This document shows positions 1 to 7,128 of a stretch of DNA of 18,090 nucleotides, in pieces. Origin of the DNA: Akkermansiaceae bacterium UBA5020 (GTDB taxonomy: Bacteria > Verrucomicrobiota > Verrucomicrobiia > Verrucomicrobiales > DEV007); contig DGXY01000057.1 of the NCBI GenBank assembly GCA_002396885.1, forward strand, positions 48,554 to 66,643, given 5' to 3'. The notes beneath the pieces are model-generated. The model was not told the origin of the DNA, searched no databases, and worked only from the letters and a program-made list of their open reading frames with translations. Position 1 is the first letter of the stretch. The number at the start of each line of letters is the position of its first letter. The position numbers and the translations under genes were made by a program.

Positions 1-91
1 TACTCATACTCTTACCTCATACTCATACTCAGCGGGAGTCGAGGGACGTTCGTTTTTGAGTAGGAGTAAGAGGTAAGAGTAGGAGTATGAG
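1..91. repeat. Hexamer-based inverted repeat downstream of lpxA
   Basis: The left arm (1-30) is a run of TACTCN hexamers with one heptamer (TACCTCA). The right arm (58-87) is its reverse complement at 27 of 30 positions, including the odd heptamer, so the arms arose by inverted duplication rather than as two independent microsatellites. The 27-nt loop (31-57) ends in a T run. The structure starts a few bases after the lpxA stop codon and could serve as its transcription terminator. It may extend left of the window. Confidence 0.8.
33..52 (-). repeat. Solo fragment of the 100-bp repeat family
   Basis: Read on the minus strand this 20-mer shares CGAACGTC and CTCGACTCCCG with the array junction at 6920-6940, differing only by c versus tt between the two blocks (19 identical bases). 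It lies in the loop of the inverted repeat at 1-91. The array is therefore not unique, and pieces of it are dispersed in this genome. Confidence 0.6.
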
Positions 92-93
92 GG

Positions 94-867
94 TTAGGGG
101 CGACAAACCCCCTTCTTCGAGGCCACCCGGAAAAAGTCGATGAAGGCCTTGGCCTCCGGCTCCCACTGCATTTCATCTGCGGCAGCAAGCGCGTCCTGCA
201 GACGCAACTTGGAAAGATAGATCTGCTGATAGGCGTCTTTCACGTTCTGCCGCGTCGTCGCCCCGAGACCGGCGCGGCGCATTCCCACGACGTTGAGACC
301 GCAGATCTTGTTCAAGTCGGCGACGAGGGCGAAAGGCGGCACATCCTGGCTGATCGAGGCGTGCCCCTGCGCCATGCAGCGATCGCCGATCCGCACGAAT
401 TGATGAATGCCGGTGCCACCTCCTAGAAAGGTGCCGCTGCCGAGATGGACGTGGCCGCCGAGGAGACAGCCATTGGCGAAAATGTTCGAGTCGCCGATGA
501 CGGTGTCGTGACCGAGGTGACACCCGACCATGAGGAGATTGCCATCACCCACGACCGTGTTCTGCCCTTCGCGCGCGCTGCGATGGATCGTGACGTGTTC
601 GCGAAAGGTGTTTTTGGATCCCACGACCACCCCGCTGACGAGGCTGCGGTCGAAACCGAGATCCTGCGGATCGGCGCCGATGACCGCGCCGTGTCCGACC
701 TCGCAACCCTCGCCGAGGATCACCGAACCGACGATCTGGGCATGACCTCGGATCACACAACCCGCGCCGATGCGGGCTCCTGACTCGATCACCGCGAAGG
801 GACCGATTTCAACATCATCCGCGAGCTCCGCTCCGGATTCGACAAGGGCAGTGGGGTGAATTTTCAC
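94..867 (-). CDS. lpxA: Acyl-ACP--UDP-N-acetylglucosamine O-acyltransferase (LpxA)
   Basis: This enzyme catalyses the first step of lipid A synthesis, transferring a 3-hydroxyacyl chain from ACP to UDP-GlcNAc in the cytoplasm. The 257-aa length is typical. Residues 1-180 are hexapeptide repeats forming a left-handed beta-helix. H117, H120 (catalytic base), H139 and H155 correspond to E. coli H122, H125, H144 and H160 with identical spacing. The helical C-terminus carries the family-type segments GLNVVGMRRAGL (190-201) and AFIDFFR (241-247). The start is GTG (865-867); no clear Shine-Dalgarno is seen. The usual partners fabZ, lpxD or lpxB are not adjacent. It lies 86 bp downstream of the efflux gene on the same strand, so co-transcription is possible, but that gap contains no recognisable promoter or terminator. 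Confidence 0.95.
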   Translation of the reverse strand: MKIHPTALVESGAELADDVEIGPFAVIESGARIGAGCVIRGHAQIVGSVILGEGCEVGHGAVIGADPQDLGFDRSLVSGVVVGSKNTFREHVTIHRSAREGQNTVVGDGNLLMVGCHLGHDTVIGDSNIFANGCLLGGHVHLGSGTFLGGGTGIHQFVRIGDRCMAQGHASISQDVPPFALVADLNKICGLNVVGMRRAGLGATTRQNVKDAYQQIYLSKLRLQDALAAADEMQWEPEAKAFIDFFRVASKKGVCRP

Positions 868-953
868 GGGAAAGACCGGAGCTTACGTAGGGCGCGGAAC
901 CTTGGCAACGGGAATCCGGAATGCAAGCGCCGGGGCGCCGCTTCTCCTTTTTC

Positions 954-2492
954 CTACTCGCGCACCTTCGCCGCCGCCTCGGGCACGGGCTCTTTGTCCA
1001 CTGGCGAATGATCAAAATCGCCGCCGAGGGCGAGGTAGAGATCAACCCGGTTGGCGAGCAGCGCATACTTCGCGGCGAGCAGCACGCTTTCGGCCTCGAA
1101 GGCGCGGCGCTGGCTTTCCAAGAGGGTAATGATCTCGACGAGACCCTGTTCATACTCGTCGAGACTCAAATCCTCGGCCCGGCGCGACTCGGTCACCGCG
1201 GTGGAGAGGGCCGCCACCTCAGATTTCAAATACTTTTCGGCCGCGATCGCCGTCTCGACCTCGCGGAAGGCGGTCAGAGCGGTCTCGGCGTAGTCGTTGA
1301 CTAGTTCGTCGCGCTCGGCTTCGTCGAGACGGATGTTGGCTTTGAGCCGGCCTCCCTGATAAAGTGGCCGGGCGAGGTTTTGTCCGATCGCCCAGACGAG
1401 CTTCTCGATGTCGAAGATGTCGCCGAATTCATCCGTGCTCGCGGTGCCGACCGAACCGCTGATGCTGAGAGCAGGCAACAGGGCCTTGCGACTCGCCGAC
1501 AGATCTTTCAGGGCCGCATCGACCCTCGCTTCAGACGCGAGAAGATCGGGACGTCGCAGGAGCAACTCGCTCGGCAGGCCCTTCGGGATATCGCGGGAAA
1601 TGCGAGGGAGACCGCCGATCGACGCCACCGCCCCCTCGGGATAACGACCCAAGAGCGTCTCGAGGGTGCGCCGCGATCCGTCGAGCTGCCGCTGCGAGAG
1701 AAGGATGGCCCGCTCCGCCCGGGCGATGTCGGCGCGGCTCAGGCTGATCTCGAGTGCCGCCTGCTCGGCGAGGTCCCCCGCCTCGAGGCGCGAATCGAGG
1801 ATCTTCAAATTGGTCCGGAGGCTGCCGAGGGTGCGGCGCGAGATCTCGATCTGCTCCTGCGATTCGACGACAGAGAGGGCCGTCTTCACGACATTCGCCG
1901 CGAGGGAAAGGCGGGAAGCTTCGTAGAGCCCTGATGCGGAGGCGACGCGGTCGAGTTCGGCATCGCGCAGGTTTTTGATGCGGCCCCAGAGGTCGATCTC
2001 CCAGCGCAAATCGAGTCCGAAATTGAAGTTGTTCGCCCGCGTGTTGGCGAATTCCGAGCCCCGCAGATTCTGCGAACGCGAAGTGGAAACCGAAGCATCG
2101 ACCGCCGGGAGCCGGTCCGCTCCGGCAATGCGGGCGCGCTCCTGGGCCTGGGCGATGCGCGAGCGGGCCGAAGCGAGGCTGTAGTTTTGCCCGACCGCCT
2201 CCTCCACGAGAGCGCGCAGCGCGGTCGAACCAAAATCATCGAGCCAGCCCGTCACCGCTTGCCCCGGCACCCCGCCATCCGCCATCCAGCGCGAGGGCAG
2301 GGCCCCGACCGCGGTAGCCGTGTCGAACTTCGGCCCGTTCCAGAAGGTGCAGCCGCTGAGCATGAGTCCGGCCGCGAGCGAGGCGACAAAAAGGCCGCCA
2401 CGCCCCTTTGGAGGGGTGGAATCTGTGGGTTTCGTGCTCAAACCTGGGTCATTCAGGAGCCGGAAGGCCCCCTTGTCGAACCGGAAGTTCAC
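954..2492 (-). CDS. RND-type efflux outer membrane lipoprotein, NodT family
   Basis: The product is a TolC-like trimeric outer-membrane channel subunit. With the GTG start at 2490-2492 it has 512 residues, a hydrophobic signal (about 33-44) and a lipobox LSGC with C48 as the lipidated cysteine. The two OEP repeats contain family hallmarks WEIDLWGRIKN, SELLLRRPDLLASEAR and ARPLYQGGRL. The GTG start is chosen because it overlaps the upstream stop in a GTGA and has GGAG eight bases upstream. A TTG at 2439-2441 would give a shorter signal and is the alternative. No RND pump or membrane-fusion protein gene lies beside it; its partner is the HupE-like gene, which is unusual. The substrate cannot be deduced. 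Confidence 0.92.
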   Translation of the reverse strand: MNFRFDKGAFRLLNDPGLSTKPTDSTPPKGRGGLFVASLAAGLMLSGCTFWNGPKFDTATAVGALPSRWMADGGVPGQAVTGWLDDFGSTALRALVEEAVGQNYSLASARSRIAQAQERARIAGADRLPAVDASVSTSRSQNLRGSEFANTRANNFNFGLDLRWEIDLWGRIKNLRDAELDRVASASGLYEASRLSLAANVVKTALSVVESQEQIEISRRTLGSLRTNLKILDSRLEAGDLAEQAALEISLSRADIARAERAILLSQRQLDGSRRTLETLLGRYPEGAVASIGGLPRISRDIPKGLPSELLLRRPDLLASEARVDAALKDLSASRKALLPALSISGSVGTASTDEFGDIFDIEKLVWAIGQNLARPLYQGGRLKANIRLDEAERDELVNDYAETALTAFREVETAIAAEKYLKSEVAALSTAVTESRRAEDLSLDEYEQGLVEIITLLESQRRAFEAESVLLAAKYALLANRVDLYLALGGDFDHSPVDKEPVPEAAAKVRE

Positions 2493-3658
2493 AAAAATCG
2501 CTCCACGATCGTGAAGAGCCCGTATCCGGCCGCGAGGACCGCGAGAGGGGTCACGACCGACTTTCGATACCATTCGTAGCGGCTCAGGGAGAGCAGGTTG
2601 GCCGCTGCGACCAGCGCCACCAGAAGAAACGCCGCCTCCGTGCCGAGGAGGAAAAGAATGAGCCGCCCCGTCCCCAGATCCGACCCAGCGATCAACTCGC
2701 TGTGGGCCGAGGTGTCGATGAGGGCGAATCCGAGGAAAATCCCGCCCGCCACAATCAGCGGATAACGCCACGGCTTGACCTGATGATGCAGGAGCGCCTC
2801 GATCGCGACGAGACTCACCACCGCGGCCAGCCCTATCCAGACCCAGGTCGGCGCCGGCACCACCCCCCAGGCCGCCAGCGAGACCGCTAATCCCTGTGCG
2901 AGGAGAAGGATGCCCGCCTGCCAGACGACGCTCGTGCGTCCCAGTGTCAGAAGCAGCATCGCAATCACGAGCACGGCGGGCAAAGCCGACTCGTGTAAAA
3001 AAGCCCGCCAACCCGAGGCGAAGGCACCAACTGGTCCAATTCCCTCCGCCGGAACCGACTTCGTCGCCGCAGCCGCCGGTGCCGTCGCCGCGCCTTCCGT
3101 TTGCTTCGTGAAAGGATCGCCTTCCTCGACCGGCAGGACGCTCACGGGACGGCTGTATTCGCCCGCAAGGATCACCTGCATGCGGCGGCTTGGCTGATCG
3201 TCCTTCACCACCACCATGACCACCGCCATGGGACAACGCGGATCGAGGTAGAGGAGGAATTCCTTGGTCCCGTCGGGGATCTTGCCCTTCAGTTTTGTCA
3301 GTACCTGCCGACGGCGGAGTTCCTCGGGGGTGTTTTCGTCACTCGTCTCCTCCACCGAGATCTCCATCTCCGGCTTCTGCTCGGCCTGGTCGAACATCAC
3401 GATGAGGTAACTCGCGAACTCCCGCGCCGCGTCCTCGGGCGAGATCTGGTCGTTCACCGCCGGATCTTCGCTCGGCACCACTTCCATCGCCGCGTCGAGG
3501 GTGTAGGTGCGGTCCTTGGTGTTCAGGTAGGAGATCAGGGAAACCGAGGAGACGCGATGGGCGTGGGCCGGCAGCACCCAGAAACCAACGAAGAGGAGCC
3601 AAAGAAATGAAAGGGAGATCCCGCCCGCGAGCGGAAAACGACAGCCATGGTGACGCAT
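2489..3658 (-). CDS. HupE/UreJ-like membrane protein with periplasmic domain
   Basis: The 389-aa product has a signal peptide (1-33, ending AHA), a soluble, probably periplasmic domain (34-210) and about six membrane segments (225-388). The layout and residual motifs (IEALLHH at 286-292, GFALI at 310-314, LLGTEAAF at 337-344, GYGLFTIVERF at 378-388) match the HupE/UreJ_2 type, associated with Ni or Co transport. The histidines and aspartate usual in that family (HI-x2-G-x-DH, GHS, LHGF) are largely replaced here, so metal transport is doubtful. The start at 3658 rather than further upstream is chosen because it places the signal peptide at the N-terminus. The stop overlaps the efflux gene start (GTGA), implying translational coupling. 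Family assignment is from pattern memory and is moderate. Confidence 0.65.
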   Translation of the reverse strand: MRHHGCRFPLAGGISLSFLWLLFVGFWVLPAHAHRVSSVSLISYLNTKDRTYTLDAAMEVVPSEDPAVNDQISPEDAAREFASYLIVMFDQAEQKPEMEISVEETSDENTPEELRRRQVLTKLKGKIPDGTKEFLLYLDPRCPMAVVMVVVKDDQPSRRMQVILAGEYSRPVSVLPVEEGDPFTKQTEGAATAPAAAATKSVPAEGIGPVGAFASGWRAFLHESALPAVLVIAMLLLTLGRTSVVWQAGILLLAQGLAVSLAAWGVVPAPTWVWIGLAAVVSLVAIEALLHHQVKPWRYPLIVAGGIFLGFALIDTSAHSELIAGSDLGTGRLILFLLGTEAAFLLVALVAAANLLSLSRYEWYRKSVVTPLAVLAAGYGLFTIVERFL

Positions 3659-3881
3659 GCCGCCAATTGAACGGGGATCGGGCCAAAGTGCAACCGGAAC
3701 ACTGCTGATTGGACTTTGCGCGATGAAGTCTTGAGGAGGCGGCGTCCCTTCCGAAGCCGCTCCCACCCCACAAAATTCGCGCCAACCTGATCACGTGATT
3801 GCTTTCGCCTTGTCCCCGCCGGAGTTTTCTGGTGTCCTCAGCGACACCTAAGATCAGGACCCCTCGAACCGTTTTTTGACC
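3659..3881. promoter_or_regulatory. Divergent intergenic region with ATCACGTGAT palindrome
   Basis: This 223-bp gap separates the divergent HupE-like and oxidoreductase genes and must hold both promoters. A perfect 10-bp palindrome, ATCACGTGAT, occupies 3790-3799 and could be a repressor half-pair site. I see no convincing -35/-10 pair on either strand. The sequence is otherwise featureless. Confidence 0.35.
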
Positions 3882-5246
3882 ATGACCTCCAAGAAAAAGC
3901 CCTCGCAAGAGCTGGACCGCCGCCATTTCCTCCGCACTGCCGCCGGCACCGCCGCCGCAACGGGTGCCCTCCTCGGGGCCGCTAGGGGCGCGGGCATCGA
4001 TCCCGCCCAGAAACTGAAAGTCGGCTTCATCGGAACGGGCGGACGCGGCACTGGAGCGGTCGTCCAAGCGCTCTCGGCCGACGACAACATCGTTCTCCAC
4101 TCGGTCGCCGATGTCTTCCAGGACAAGATCGACGGGGCCCTCGGCCAGCTCGCTAAGGACAAGAATGTCGCCAACAAGGTCGAGGTGCCGAAGGAGCGCC
4201 AGTTCGTCGGTCTCGACGGCTACAAGCGCGTCCTCGATTCGGGCGTCGATGTCGTCCTTCTCACGACCTCACCCGGTTTCCGCCCCCTCCACCTCCGCGC
4301 CGCGATCGAAGCGGGCAAACACGTCTTCGCCGAGAAGCCGATGGCGGTCGATGCCGCCGGAGCCCGTTACTGTCTCGAGTCGCTCAAGATGGCCGAAGGC
4401 AAGCCGATCTCCATCGTCGCGGGATTCTGCTGGCGTTATTCACCGAGCCGCCGCGAGGCCTACAAGAAGGTGATGGAAGAAGGCATGATCGGCGACGTCG
4501 TCGGTGTCTACGCGACCTACTATTCGAACCATTCGAAACCCCACCTCGATCCCTCACTCCGCATGGACGGCATGAGCGACGTCGAATGGCAGATCCGCAA
4601 CTGGTACAACTACACCTGGCTCGGCGGCGGCGGTCTCGTCGAGCAGGCCGTGCACAGCGTCGACAAGATCGGCTGGATCATGGGTGACAAGCCGCCCATC
4701 AGCTGCCGTGCCACCGGTGGACTCGGCGCCCCGCAGGCCGGAGGGAACATCTTCGACCACTACCACATCGCCTACGAATACGAAAAGAACGTCTGGTGTC
4801 ACCTCGGCTCGCGCAAGGCACCGGGCTGTTTCAATGAAAACGCCGATTACGTCCGCGGCACCAAGGGCACCCTCGTCCTCGGACGCGGCGGCGATCCCTA
4901 CATCGAGGACAACGACGGCAAGCTCCTCTGGCGCTACCGCAAGCCGCGCGAGGGCGAGGCCAACATGTATCAGGTCGAGCACGACGAACTTTTCAAGTCG
5001 ATCCGCACCGGCCAGCACATCAACGACGGTGCCCGCATGGTGAACTCGACGATGATGGCGATCATGGGCCGCATGTCCGCCCAGACCGGCAAGGAAGTGA
5101 AATGGGAAGAGGCCATGGCCGCCAACGAAGATCTCTTCCCCGGCGAAGAGAACCTCTCGTGGAGCCAAAGCTACAAGCCCCACGACGTGCCCAAGCCCGG
5201 TGTCTTCCAGATCCCCGGCATCGGCGGCGTCGAACTCAAGGCGTGA
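3882..5246 (+). CDS. Tat-exported Gfo/Idh/MocA family oxidoreductase
   Basis: This is an NAD(P)-dependent sugar or cyclitol oxidoreductase-type protein, exported folded through the Tat pathway. In 454 residues it shows a Tat signal RRHFLR (13-18) plus an Ala/Gly-rich h-region, a Rossmann motif GTGGRG (51-56), the EKP motif (151-153) with K152 at the catalytic position, and GGGLVEQAVHSVD (249-261) supplying H258 and D261. The ATG at 3882 is preferred to an in-frame TTG two codons earlier. Such Tat-signal forms are abundant in Planctomycetes and Verrucomicrobia, where most have unknown substrates. It is followed by a terminator and so is probably monocistronic. The neighbouring beta-helix protein suggests, but does not prove, a role in polysaccharide or glycoside processing. 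Confidence 0.93.
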   Translation: MTSKKKPSQELDRRHFLRTAAGTAAATGALLGAARGAGIDPAQKLKVGFIGTGGRGTGAVVQALSADDNIVLHSVADVFQDKIDGALGQLAKDKNVANKVEVPKERQFVGLDGYKRVLDSGVDVVLLTTSPGFRPLHLRAAIEAGKHVFAEKPMAVDAAGARYCLESLKMAEGKPISIVAGFCWRYSPSRREAYKKVMEEGMIGDVVGVYATYYSNHSKPHLDPSLRMDGMSDVEWQIRNWYNYTWLGGGGLVEQAVHSVDKIGWIMGDKPPISCRATGGLGAPQAGGNIFDHYHIAYEYEKNVWCHLGSRKAPGCFNENADYVRGTKGTLVLGRGGDPYIEDNDGKLLWRYRKPREGEANMYQVEHDELFKSIRTGQHINDGARMVNSTMMAIMGRMSAQTGKEVKWEEAMAANEDLFPGEENLSWSQSYKPHDVPKPGVFQIPGIGGVELKA

Positions 5247-5280
5247 TCGCCCGGCTCGCGAAAATTCGTTTTTCCACGAA

Positions 5281-5320
5281 AAGGGCGGCCTCGCTGAAGC
5301 AGGTCGCCCTTGTTCTTTTT
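5281..5320 (+). terminator. Rho-independent terminator after the oxidoreductase gene
   Basis: AAGGGCGGCC (5281-5290) pairs with GGTCGCCCTT (5302-5311) through ten pairs, one a G-U, around an 11-nt loop. TGTTCTTTTT follows. It separates the oxidoreductase gene from the beta-helix gene 17 bp further on. Confidence 0.85.
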
Positions 5321-5337
5321 CTCCCCGACCGATCCTG

Positions 5338-6702
5338 ATGAAAGCCATCTTCTCCATTCTCCTATCGCTCTACGTCACTGGACTCCTCGGTGCCGCCGAG
5401 CCGCCTCTCGCCTCGAGCCAGTTCCCCGATCTCGCGACCATGCCGGACCGGACCGCCGAATTCCGCCAGCGCCTCACGGAAGGGAACGGCACCCTCGTCC
5501 TCGAGCCAGGAGCCCATCGCATCACCGGGACGCTCGAAGTTGTTTTGTCAGGAAAAAACAGCGCCATGATCCGTCCGAGCTCCGGCAGCGCGACCCTCAT
5601 CATGGACGGACCCGGACCCGCGATCCGCCTCCTCGGCTCGCACGAGGGTACCGCCTCCCCCGCCTCCTTCAAGGTCGGGACCTTTCACGAACGCATGCCC
5701 TTGGTCGAAGGGATCGAGATCGTCGGCAACCACCCCGAAGCCGACGGGATCGAACTGGTCCGCACCTTCGAGGCCATCATTTCCAAGGTCGCGGTGCGCT
5801 GGTGCCGCGACGGCATCCGCCTCTTCGAACGCAACCGCAATGTCACCATCTCCGACGTGAACCTCTACGAGAACCGAGGCATCGGACTGCATCTCGACGA
5901 CGTCAACCTTCATCAGATCGACGTCGCGAACTCGCACATCAGCTACAATCGAGGGGGAGGGATCGTCGTGCGCGACGGCAATGTCCGGAATCTCCAGATC
6001 ACCGGCTGCGATATCGAGTCGAACATGCCCGGCGACGACAGTCCCACGCAGACCGCGAACATTCTCCTCGACGTCTCGGGCTCGAAGGGAGACAAGGCCC
6101 GCTCGATCGCGGAAGTCGCCATCACCGGATGCACGATCCAGCACAGTTCGAACTACTCGGGCAAGGATTTCAAAGAGCTCGCTCCCGGCGGAGCAAACAT
6201 CCGCTTCCTCGGGAAGGAGGTCGCACCGATCGACTCCGTCACAATCACGGGAAACGTCCTCAGCGACGTCTCGCTCAATGTCGACCTGCGCGACTGCACT
6301 GACATCACCTTCACCGGCAACGTCCTCTTCGCCCCGAACCCCGACCATCTCCACGTCATCCGCGGGAAACGGGTCGTCGTGAACGGGAACACCTTCAATC
6401 CCCGCGAATTCGAGCGTCCGGGACGGATCGTTTTTGAAGCCTGTCAGGATTGCATTTTCTCCAACAACACCTTGCGGGCGCTACTCGCGCCGGAGGGATC
6501 ACTCATCGTGAAGAACTCGCAACGCATCGCCCTCAACGGCAACCTCCTCACCGAGTCCCAAGGCGGCGTGAAAATCGATGGCTCTTCCGACATTGTCGTG
6601 AAAGACTGGCTCGTCTCCGGCCTGCCCAAAGGGACCTCGTTCGTCGTGAAAGATGAATCATCCGCACGGATCGTCGAAGAAGGAAACGTGACCGCTCCCT
6701 GA
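5338..6702 (+). CDS. Secreted right-handed beta-helix repeat protein
   Basis: The 454-aa product begins with a Sec signal peptide (MKAIFSILLSLYVTGLLGAA, cleavage after about A20) and from about residue 130 to 440 is a run of short strands punctuated by G-N, G-C and S-N turns (for example ITGCDIESN, ITGNVLS, FSNNTLRA, LNGNLLTES). This is the pattern of pectate-lyase-like or NosD-like parallel beta-helices. Such folds bind or cleave polysaccharides outside the cytoplasm; no catalytic residue set can be assigned from sequence alone. The ATG at 5338 is chosen because it starts the signal peptide; an upstream in-frame start would run through the terminator. No Shine-Dalgarno is seen. The hairpin array at 6731 begins 29 bp after the stop codon. 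Confidence 0.85.
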   Translation: MKAIFSILLSLYVTGLLGAAEPPLASSQFPDLATMPDRTAEFRQRLTEGNGTLVLEPGAHRITGTLEVVLSGKNSAMIRPSSGSATLIMDGPGPAIRLLGSHEGTASPASFKVGTFHERMPLVEGIEIVGNHPEADGIELVRTFEAIISKVAVRWCRDGIRLFERNRNVTISDVNLYENRGIGLHLDDVNLHQIDVANSHISYNRGGGIVVRDGNVRNLQITGCDIESNMPGDDSPTQTANILLDVSGSKGDKARSIAEVAITGCTIQHSSNYSGKDFKELAPGGANIRFLGKEVAPIDSVTITGNVLSDVSLNVDLRDCTDITFTGNVLFAPNPDHLHVIRGKRVVVNGNTFNPREFERPGRIVFEACQDCIFSNNTLRALLAPEGSLIVKNSQRIALNGNLLTESQGGVKIDGSSDIVVKDWLVSGLPKGTSFVVKDESSARIVEEGNVTAP

Positions 6703-6730
6703 CAAAGACCGTTCTGGGGCGGTCATCTCG

Positions 6731-7123
6731 TCGACTCCCGTCGGAAGCGTCGCCGCTTCCGCTACCGCTGACGCGTTCATCGCAGGCCGACCGTAGCGGA
6801 GCGTGCAAACGTTCCGAACCGAACGTCCGAGCGACTCACGCCGGAAGCGTCGCCGCTTCCGCTACCGCTGACGCGTTCATCGCAGCCTAACCGTAGCGGA
6901 ACGTGCAAACGTTCCGAACCGAACGTCTTCTCGACTCCCGTCGGAAGCGTCGCCGCTTCCGCTACCGCTCACGCGTTCATCGTAGGCCGACCGTAGCGGA
7001 ACGTGCAAACGTTCCGAACCGAACGTCCGAGCGACTCCCGCCGGAAGCGTCGCCGCTTCCGCGTTCATCGCAGCTCGAACGTAGCGGAACGGGCTACCGT
7101 TCCGAACCGAACGTCCGAGCGAC
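6731..7123. repeat. Tandem array, four units at 100-bp spacing, two hairpins per unit
   Basis: Units start at 6731, 6831, 6931 and 7031. The first three are exactly 100 bp, the fourth is 88 bp (a 12-bp internal deletion), and a GCGAC stub of a fifth follows. Each unit has hairpin A, CGGAAGCG-TCGC-CGCTTCCG (6742-6761 in unit 1, invariant), and hairpin B around 6797-6816. Hairpin B is CGGAACGT-GCAA-ACGTTCCG in units 2 and 3, has one G-T pair in unit 1, and becomes CGGAACGG-GCTA-CCGTTCCG in unit 4, a compensatory double change. TTCCGCTAC and GTAGCGGAA could form a competing longer stem in units 2 and 3. Units 1/3 and 2/4 share their left edges, so a 200-bp dimer may have duplicated. The array fills the gap between two convergent genes. 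Confidence 0.93.
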
Positions 7124-7128
7124 ATCTT

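Noticed and set aside
954..3236. A single 760-residue reading frame covering the efflux gene and much of the HupE-like gene
   Set aside because: Its N-terminal part overlaps the HupE-like gene in another frame, is low-complexity Gly/Arg-rich and lacks a signal; the lipoprotein signal and lipobox fix the true start near 2492.
6707..6724. GACCG/CGGTC hairpin after the beta-helix gene as a terminator
   Set aside because: Only five pairs and no T run follows; the adjacent array is a better candidate for 3'-end function.
6731..7123. The 100-bp array as a CRISPR
   Set aside because: The repeat occupies the whole unit with no variable spacers, and the units differ only by scattered substitutions and one deletion.
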